Below, in pieces: positions 57,525 through 64,000 of a DNA stretch of 64,000 bases. Under the pieces are notes generated by a model. That model saw nothing but the letters and a program-made list of their open reading frames with translations, had not been told where the DNA came from and searched no databases. Position numbers and translations under genes: made by a program. Position 1 is the first letter of the stretch. Every line of letters begins with the position of its first letter. Origin of the DNA: Ruminiclostridium josui JCM 17888 (lineage in GTDB: Bacteria; Bacillota; Clostridia; Acetivibrionales; DSM-1351); contig NZ_JAGE01000001.1 in NCBI RefSeq assembly GCF_000526495.1, forward strand, positions 2,074,501 to 2,138,500. The letters run 5' to 3'.

Positions 57525-60500
57525 ATGAAGATTAAATTAAGATTTGTTTCAGCTATACTTGTATTAAGTCTGATATTATCGAACTTTACGGGACTAATAC
57601 AACCTGTTTATGCAGCTCCGGATGTTCTTAATTTTTCCATAGATCATAGTACATTTAATGAAAATGCAGGAACGGTTAAAGCAAGCTGGAATGGACAGCT
57701 AAATGTAACGGGAACAATAACATATGAGGCACCCGCTGCTTCAGGGCACAAGACGGTAACCATAAATGTAAGTGAAGGAATGGGTTCGGTTCTGCTTACA
57801 GATATCAAAAAGGATTATATATATGATATAAACGTTTCATTATCAAATCCATCGACTGCTTATACAGCAGAAAAGTTTTATCTTGCAGGTGTATCTGTAT
57901 ATGCTGAGCAGATTAGACAGCAATATGTTGACCATCCCGGAGGGGGAAGGGAGACGGGGGTATATCCAGCTATAAAACTATCTTGGAAGCTTCCACAAAT
58001 ATATGACGGAACAGGTGCATTTGTTCCTGCTAAAGGTACCATACTCAGCAAAATAGCTCCTGCAATCGACAGGATAAACTATAAATTCCATATGGAGACA
58101 AGCAAGACAAAACCAACTCTCGCAGATGTAATAGTAAATATGAAAAATGATGGCAGCGGATACACTGCTATGGTGTCTGGAGATACAACAAGGGTTTCCG
58201 ATGTAAAATGGGATAATGCACAAGGTGAATATTCCTTGTATCTGTTTGGTGTAAAAGACGATGAAACACCAATTCCGACAATACAGCAGATAAAGGATGG
58301 AACAGCAACAATTCCTACAGGAATTCCTGTTGCTGATGTAAATTATGTACTTCCTCATCAGGAAATACGTCCAGGATGTATTTATGTTGTAACTATGGAT
58401 ACACTGGTATGCGACGTGAATGGACAATACGTTTCAAAAGCACTGTCAGGTGCTACCACAAGTCCATTGACGGGGGTTGTAAATTATACTTATACTCCTG
58501 TTAGGTTCCAGTTAACCAAAGACTCCATGGACAATATATTAATCAGAATAAACACAGTGAACCTTGGAGATGTTTCTATGCCTGAACTGAGCTACTTTGT
58601 TCAGACAAGTAATGTTGATTCTGATGATGATAGCGACTGGAAAAATATAAAAGAAATTACAAATGTTACAGGTGAATATACTATAACTAATCTTCAGGGA
58701 ATCAACCCTAGAAATACAGTATATTACAGAATTGTAGTAAGGTCTGCATCGGTAAACGATAGGATTATGTCCTTGGCTATGCCTTACAGGATGTTAGATG
58801 ATACCTCTAAGACGCCTGTACCTAAAAATGTGTCAGTGATAGGAGTAAATCTGTCGGATGCAATACCAGGTGATACAGAAAGGACTTCTGACATTAAAAT
58901 AATCTGGGATAAGCCGGCTAACTGGGAAGATACAAAAGATGATGACATATACTACCATTTCCTGTTGAGTACAGGTCAGAAGGATCTTGACCCTGCTGTG
59001 AAATATCCGCTTACAGCAAATGGAAAGGACTATGGAACAGGCAGCTATTCGGTTAAATACAGATTGGTTCAATATGTAAGCACAAAGTCTGGTTTGATAA
59101 AAGAAAATGCAAATGACAATACAAAACTAGAATATACAATAAAGGGTTTGGATCTCTTTAAGGGTTTTGAGGGAGACGGCACAGTTTCAGCTATTACTAA
59201 CCCGGATGCTTACCCTGAATTTCTATTGCCTAACAAAACATATTATTTGCAGGTTTATACCACACTGCCGGTTGATAAGGGCAATACAACCGATAGCTCT
59301 AAGATGTCAGAAAAATCATTAACAACAAGCTTTACAACTCTTTCCCTGACAAGCAGGGATGTACCTACTCCTAACAATTTTCAATTGGTTAGTACAAAAG
59401 TAAATCCTGCAACGGAAACAACACCTGCAAATGCGGTTATAACATTGAGATTTGAAGATCTTAAAATTGACTGGAGCAAATATACAAGCAACCATAGTGC
59501 TACCGACGATGCTGTAATATATGATCTCTATATGAGTAAGCAGCCTGACCTTAGCACATTCAAACTTATAGGTTCCAGTAATCAGGCTGACAGTGATGTT
59601 GAATTTAAACCAGTTATATCCGGTAATACAACATGGATAAATATGGTTATAAATAAATTTAGTGATATGGATAATATCAATTCATTTGGATACTCTTTAT
59701 CGCCGAATACAATATATTACTTTATGATAAAGGTAAGATTGAATCTTGAAAATGAGAATCCAAAGGAAAGGGAATCCACACAGACCAGTTTACTTTCAGT
59801 GACAACTCCAAGGGGTGAGCCTACAAAGCCCGATGATAATGCAAAGAAACCAGTGGCTCCATCTGATTTTGCCATAGCTTTGGATAAAAACGGGAACCCA
59901 ATGGTTACGGGACATTCCGTTACATTTGAGTGGACTGTAAAGGAAAATGAGGCGTCATACAACCTCATTTCAACAGCTAAAAAGGTTGCACTTGATACAC
60001 CTGATACAGATCCATCTATATTGGAGGATCCTACGTATATCAGTTATATATCTGTGTTTGGTGATAAAGACGGAAATATAGACGGCAATTCACAAAAGCT
60101 GACTCTTGACCCAAAGGCATCACCACTTCCGCCTAATCTGGTATACGACAGTAAGACAAAGAAATGCAGATATACTATAAATACATGGTTATATCCAAAC
60201 AGGGTTTACTATTTCAGTTTGAGGTCTGAGGTAGTGGAGGCAAATAAATCAAAGTCCAGTGTATGGATATCCATACCTGTAACAACATCATTAATAGAAA
60301 GCCCAACTATGCTTCAGACTATAAGTGACTGTGAACTAAGCTTTTACTGGTTTGATACTAATCCTCAAACAACAGCAGACAGCTACAGTATAAAGATAAA
60401 AGCTGCCAATGACAAAAACTATACTCAGCTTACAAAAGCACAGTACAACATAGTAAAAGATGGTAGTGTGTATTATGGAAGAATTTACAAACTTAAGTCC

Positions 60501-62417
60501 AATACACAGTACAATATACAGGTTGTAAGAACGATTGATAATGCAGTATTAAGCAATACTACCCAGTCAACTAGAAATGACTATTATCAGATAGAAGTAA
60601 AGTGGCAGGGAATAGAAGTTGATGATTATACAGGGTATGAAATTGCAATTAAAACTGAGGATGATACGGATTATAAAGTCCTCAGTAACTCAGATTTGGA
60701 GCAATATATTGATATAACAAGACACACATACCCGTATTATATTGAAAAAACATTTAACAACCTTGGTACAGAATACTATACCTATACTGCCAGAATAAAA
60801 TATGCAGAGGTAACTTTATCCAACGGAACAAAGGAACATAAGCCTTTGAAGCCAAACACAAAATATTATATAAAGGTAAGGGCTTATAAAAAGGATCCCT
60901 CAAATTTAGAGGCAATTACTCGCTCTAAATATATAGGGCCTGTAAATACAAGAACCGAGTTCAATCAAGGTGATTATGACGATAATGATAAAAATACGAA
61001 TATTACGGCAAAATTCCTTGATATGATTGATAAACTTGAACAGGGACTATACTGGGATGTAAACAAGGGTAGCAGTAGTACCATGGCAAAGGTGTATGTA
61101 AAGGATGACAAAGTGGTAAATCTCCTTGAAGGTCCGGGATATACTTCCTGTACAATAGATATATCCCAGATACCTGCATATATAAATACTGATGAGGTGT
61201 ATATGGCTAAAAATATATTAACGGCCATGAAGACCTATAACAAGAGTGTAATCATTAAGACAAAGAATATTGAATTTACTATAAGGCCGGATACCTTTGA
61301 TATAAACAATATGGAGGAGTTTAAAAAAGCCAGGGAAGCAGCCGGAGCAAAGGATGTATACCTTAAGCTTGATAATATCCAGACAGGGGAAATACAGCCA
61401 AAGGCACCTGCAAACACTACTTCCGTATCCAAGGTAAATATACTTACTGCACAGGCAGTTGCAAGTAGAGAGACCAGTGAGAACATAAAGGATATGATAA
61501 AAGACAAGCTTTACAATGAAGACACTGGTATAATAAAGAAAAAGCTTGATGTAATAAAAAATCCTAACAACCCTAACATAAAAGGCAGCGATGCCAGCAT
61601 TGACAAGTATTTAAACCAACTGATTGAGGAGATAAAGAGTGAGTTGTCATATTATATAAATGATACCTTGAATGGTGCTAACTATTCATCGGGATTCTTT
61701 GCAGAGAAATTTGATATAGCAGGATATAATTCTCCAATGTCCGTTAAAATGTCATATAAGGGGAATACTGTTGCAAATCCGTATGTACTTTACGGAAATG
61801 CAGGTAACTGGCAGAAGTTGACACAAAACTTAAAGTATGATACAGGGTATGTTACTTTCCTTGTATCAAGTCCCGGGAAATATACTGTGTTTGGCGGAAA
61901 GGATGTAACCGCAACAATAGGTGATGAGAGTCCCGCCAAGCCTTATATTACAAAGCTTGCAGGAAAATATGACCTGACTCTGGTATTTGCCGGGGCAGGA
62001 GAGTCCTACAACCCGGATTTGAGTGTATCGGTGAAAGAGGCCATAACACTTTATGAACTGGTATCCGATTCACAGGTGGACAACACAACTGATGTAAAGA
62101 TAAAAGCAAAGAACTATGGACTTGACAAAATAATAAATATAAGCAACGTAAACAGAAATATAACAAGACAGGAAACGGCGGCATTGATAATAAAACTTTA
62201 CTGCCAGAGAACCGGAGCAGACTATAACAGATTGAGGGCTTCCTATAATAAAATAATAAAAGATGATTCAGCTATCGAGGCAAAATATGCAACACCTGTA
62301 TATGCATGTCTTAATATGAATATCATGACCCTTGATACAAGCTCGAAGTTCAATCCATCCCTGTCAATTAACAGAAAAGACATTGTGGTTGCGTTTGAAA
62401 AGATGCTTGAAGCATAG
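57525..62417 (+). CDS. Large secreted surface protein with FN3-like modules and SLH-like C-terminus
   Basis: A 1630-aa exported protein. Signal peptide about 1-31 (ends PVYAAP). Repeated FN3-like modules run to about residue 1150: strands such as KLSWKLPQIYDG, IKIIWDKPANW and the recurring YYLQVYTTL / YYFMIKVRL / YYIKVRAYKK strands. A distinct domain follows (about 1160-1500). The last ~130 residues contain SLH-like segments (NRNITRQETAALIIKLYCQ, LSINRKDIVVAFEKML). It is probably wall-associated. GCGGGGG precedes the ATG. A similar but separate gene begins 50 bases downstream, so the two likely form an operon. Ligand or role unknown. Confidence 0.8.
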   Translation: MKIKLRFVSAILVLSLILSNFTGLIQPVYAAPDVLNFSIDHSTFNENAGTVKASWNGQLNVTGTITYEAPAASGHKTVTINVSEGMGSVLLTDIKKDYIYDINVSLSNPSTAYTAEKFYLAGVSVYAEQIRQQYVDHPGGGRETGVYPAIKLSWKLPQIYDGTGAFVPAKGTILSKIAPAIDRINYKFHMETSKTKPTLADVIVNMKNDGSGYTAMVSGDTTRVSDVKWDNAQGEYSLYLFGVKDDETPIPTIQQIKDGTATIPTGIPVADVNYVLPHQEIRPGCIYVVTMDTLVCDVNGQYVSKALSGATTSPLTGVVNYTYTPVRFQLTKDSMDNILIRINTVNLGDVSMPELSYFVQTSNVDSDDDSDWKNIKEITNVTGEYTITNLQGINPRNTVYYRIVVRSASVNDRIMSLAMPYRMLDDTSKTPVPKNVSVIGVNLSDAIPGDTERTSDIKIIWDKPANWEDTKDDDIYYHFLLSTGQKDLDPAVKYPLTANGKDYGTGSYSVKYRLVQYVSTKSGLIKENANDNTKLEYTIKGLDLFKGFEGDGTVSAITNPDAYPEFLLPNKTYYLQVYTTLPVDKGNTTDSSKMSEKSLTTSFTTLSLTSRDVPTPNNFQLVSTKVNPATETTPANAVITLRFEDLKIDWSKYTSNHSATDDAVIYDLYMSKQPDLSTFKLIGSSNQADSDVEFKPVISGNTTWINMVINKFSDMDNINSFGYSLSPNTIYYFMIKVRLNLENENPKERESTQTSLLSVTTPRGEPTKPDDNAKKPVAPSDFAIALDKNGNPMVTGHSVTFEWTVKENEASYNLISTAKKVALDTPDTDPSILEDPTYISYISVFGDKDGNIDGNSQKLTLDPKASPLPPNLVYDSKTKKCRYTINTWLYPNRVYYFSLRSEVVEANKSKSSVWISIPVTTSLIESPTMLQTISDCELSFYWFDTNPQTTADSYSIKIKAANDKNYTQLTKAQYNIVKDGSVYYGRIYKLKSNTQYNIQVVRTIDNAVLSNTTQSTRNDYYQIEVKWQGIEVDDYTGYEIAIKTEDDTDYKVLSNSDLEQYIDITRHTYPYYIEKTFNNLGTEYYTYTARIKYAEVTLSNGTKEHKPLKPNTKYYIKVRAYKKDPSNLEAITRSKYIGPVNTRTEFNQGDYDDNDKNTNITAKFLDMIDKLEQGLYWDVNKGSSSTMAKVYVKDDKVVNLLEGPGYTSCTIDISQIPAYINTDEVYMAKNILTAMKTYNKSVIIKTKNIEFTIRPDTFDINNMEEFKKAREAAGAKDVYLKLDNIQTGEIQPKAPANTTSVSKVNILTAQAVASRETSENIKDMIKDKLYNEDTGIIKKKLDVIKNPNNPNIKGSDASIDKYLNQLIEEIKSELSYYINDTLNGANYSSGFFAEKFDIAGYNSPMSVKMSYKGNTVANPYVLYGNAGNWQKLTQNLKYDTGYVTFLVSSPGKYTVFGGKDVTATIGDESPAKPYITKLAGKYDLTLVFAGAGESYNPDLSVSVKEAITLYELVSDSQVDNTTDVKIKAKNYGLDKIINISNVNRNITRQETAALIIKLYCQRTGADYNRLRASYNKIIKDDSAIEAKYATPVYACLNMNIMTLDTSSKFNPSLSINRKDIVVAFEKMLEA

Positions 62418-62467
62418 ATTAACTTGTATGTATACCCGCCGGTAATACCGGCATGTGGAGGTTAAAA

Positions 62468-64000
62468 ATGAGGACAAAAAGGATATTTGCAGCTTTAGTA
62501 TTAACGATATTTTTCATAACAACATATGGTTCAGTGTATGCAGCAACCATTGATGTGCCTGTACCTGCCGCACCAACACAGCTGTCAATTCCAAAAAGCA
62601 GTCAAGGTACAGAGCCCAGCATAGGATATGATTCGGCAGATGGGGGAAAGTCTGGTTATTATGCAGACATTCAGTGGCAGGTGGCAAATCCGGCAGGCAA
62701 GTATGTGAATATATACCTTCAGGAATCACCAAAAGGCTACAGAACTGCGAAACCTACATATTTAAAAGAGAAAGATCTTCCTGCAATTACAACCCCAATT
62801 AGAATGAGAGATCTTACTTCGGGAACTGTGTACACTGCAACTTCAAAAGCATATGCAACAGAGGTTGACCCATTAACAGGTAAAGTATATAAATCCGGTG
62901 AGTCCGAGAGCTCAAACCTTGTAAAATTTATGACTGATATAAACATACAGTGTATTACATCAGGAACAAATAAAATAAAGATAGTTTGGGATGATGTATG
63001 GAATGACGGCAAGAGAATAAATTATCAACTGTATGTTTCAGAAAATAAGGATTTTGCAAATACGCTTCCTATTACTGTTACACAGGAACAGATAAGCGCA
63101 ACCGGCCCGGTATATGTAAATCAGTCTGATGGAACACTGGAGTATGAGCATACAGTTAAAGATCCGGGAAGAGTGTATTATGTCAAAATTGTTCCTGTTG
63201 TATCTGACCAGTCAATTATTAAAAAGTCACAAACAGAAACTATATTGGTAAGCACACATATTTTAGTAAAAACATCTAGAGTATCAACGACAGATGACGG
63301 AACAATCTGGAGACTTGATTGGAGTCCCGTTATAACAGGACTTTCATCTTCTAACATAACCGTTCAGTATCAGATAAATAGATTTGAATCTGACAATATG
63401 CCTAAGATAATAATGGTGGAAACTGGTACAACAACATTTATTACAGTGCCTGACGGGCAGGAAAACAGTTACATGATAAGGGCAATTGTAAAGAAGGATG
63501 GACTGCCATATTATCCAAGCAATATAGATATAGTTTCAGACAAGGTTACACTTAAGGAGAGTGATGTTCCTGCATCGCCTTCCACACCGGAACTTGTACC
63601 TGAGTTTAGGGATTCGTTGGATTCCATTATAATAGCCTACGAAGATGTTAAGGACACTAACGGAGTAATCATTAAAAAAGGAGAACTTGGAAAGGATACG
63701 GCAACTATATTATGGCGTTTGCCTAAAAAGGCGGATGGTACAATAGACTCGGATGTTATGTATGATTTATGGCTTTTAGAGGATTCAGGAGCAATAGATG
63801 CTCCTCCTATAGAAACAAAGATACAGACAAATTTTAAACCGGGTAATGCGAATTTTGTACAGGACGAAGCCAATGGTGGAAAGGTTATAGGCTATAAATA
63901 TAAAATTGAAAACCTACAGCCAAACCATACCTATTATTTCAGAATAATAGCCAAGAAAACCTTTGCAGAAGAAAAAGACGGAATTATTCAAAATGTAGAG
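62468..64000 (+). CDS. Secreted FN3-like surface protein (3' end outside window)
   Basis: ATG 62468 follows GGAGG (62457-62461), and the last complete codon at 63998-64000 is in phase with it; I read no stop in between, though not every codon was checked by machine. Signal peptide about 1-26 (MRTKRIFAALVLTIFF, then GSVYAA). At least 511 residues follow, made of FN3-like modules with KIVWDDVWNDGKRINYQLYV, IWRLDWSPVITG, TILWRLPKKADG and a strand YYFRIIAKK. It resembles the upstream 1630-aa protein in style and is probably co-transcribed with it. The C-terminal anchor, if any, is beyond the window. Confidence 0.8.
   Translation, partial: MRTKRIFAALVLTIFFITTYGSVYAATIDVPVPAAPTQLSIPKSSQGTEPSIGYDSADGGKSGYYADIQWQVANPAGKYVNIYLQESPKGYRTAKPTYLKEKDLPAITTPIRMRDLTSGTVYTATSKAYATEVDPLTGKVYKSGESESSNLVKFMTDINIQCITSGTNKIKIVWDDVWNDGKRINYQLYVSENKDFANTLPITVTQEQISATGPVYVNQSDGTLEYEHTVKDPGRVYYVKIVPVVSDQSIIKKSQTETILVSTHILVKTSRVSTTDDGTIWRLDWSPVITGLSSSNITVQYQINRFESDNMPKIIMVETGTTTFITVPDGQENSYMIRAIVKKDGLPYYPSNIDIVSDKVTLKESDVPASPSTPELVPEFRDSLDSIIIAYEDVKDTNGVIIKKGELGKDTATILWRLPKKADGTIDSDVMYDLWLLEDSGAIDAPPIETKIQTNFKPGNANFVQDEANGGKVIGYKYKIENLQPNHTYYFRIIAKKTFAEEKDGIIQNVE

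Overview
The window looks like a chromosome segment of a low-GC, anaerobic, Gram-positive Clostridia member, most like the cellulolytic Ruminiclostridium group. That placement is inferred from gene order and surface-protein style; no marker gene was compared. Supporting signs are strong AGGAGG-type ribosome binding sites, frequent TTG/GTG starts, SLH-domain surface proteins, a CotH protein, a large (Bacillus-type) SRP RNA and the order prfA-ZIP-tsaC-ywlE-rpiB-upp-dCMP deaminase-tagO/mnaA-atp.

Layout. 1-4.9 kb: end of an unknown gene, a DUF350 membrane protein, SRP RNA, then dnaX-ybaB-recR. 5-11.1 kb: a large HTH regulator divergent from a chemoreceptor, then an OmpR-type two-component system. 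11.2-18.2 kb: a CBS/DRTGG family II pyrophosphatase, a VTC-like polyphosphate polymerase/DUF4956/CotH cassette, and a CNNM/HlyC-type transporter. 18.5-28 kb: a DUF2089/DUF4097 pair, prfA, a ZIP transporter, tsaC, an arginine-phosphatase-like gene, rpiB, upp, a dCMP deaminase and an in-frame TagO-MnaA fusion. 28.1-29.7 kb: motAB on the minus strand. 29.9-36.9 kb: the complete F-type ATP synthase operon atpIBEFHAGDC, with a hairpin between atpE and atpF. 37-45.7 kb: three secreted or S-layer-associated genes; one carries five tandem 567-bp repeats and two carry SLH modules. 45.8-47.6 kb: a complete IS256-family insertion sequence and an IS21 transposase remnant. 47.5-57.3 kb: a rearranged class II lanthipeptide locus. 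It holds a flavodoxin-like protein, a decapitated NHLM-type exporter ATPase joined head-to-head to a decapitated LanM, a full-length second LanM, LanFEG immunity genes, and no recognisable precursor peptide. 57.5-64 kb: two large secreted FN3-like surface proteins, the last one cut by the window end.

How the genes work together. The core blocks (replication/repair, translation termination and t6A, pyrimidine salvage, ATP synthase) are conserved housekeeping units. The surface-protein genes at 37.2, 40.8 and 57.5 kb each follow a near-identical TAAA-N16-GCCGATAA-type element. This resembles the SigD (FliA) flagellar/autolysin promoter, and a weaker version lies upstream of motA, so surface proteins and motor stators may share a regulon. 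The lanthipeptide region is the clearest accessory segment: it is bordered by transposon material and shows a structural break with loss of two N-termini.

Most notable points: (1) the head-to-head junction near 49560 between two truncated lanthipeptide genes; (2) the TagO-MnaA fusion that keeps an internal Shine-Dalgarno and TTG start; (3) the shared SigD-like promoters; (4) the polyphosphate polymerase/DUF4956/CotH cassette; (5) the strong intercistronic hairpin after atpE.
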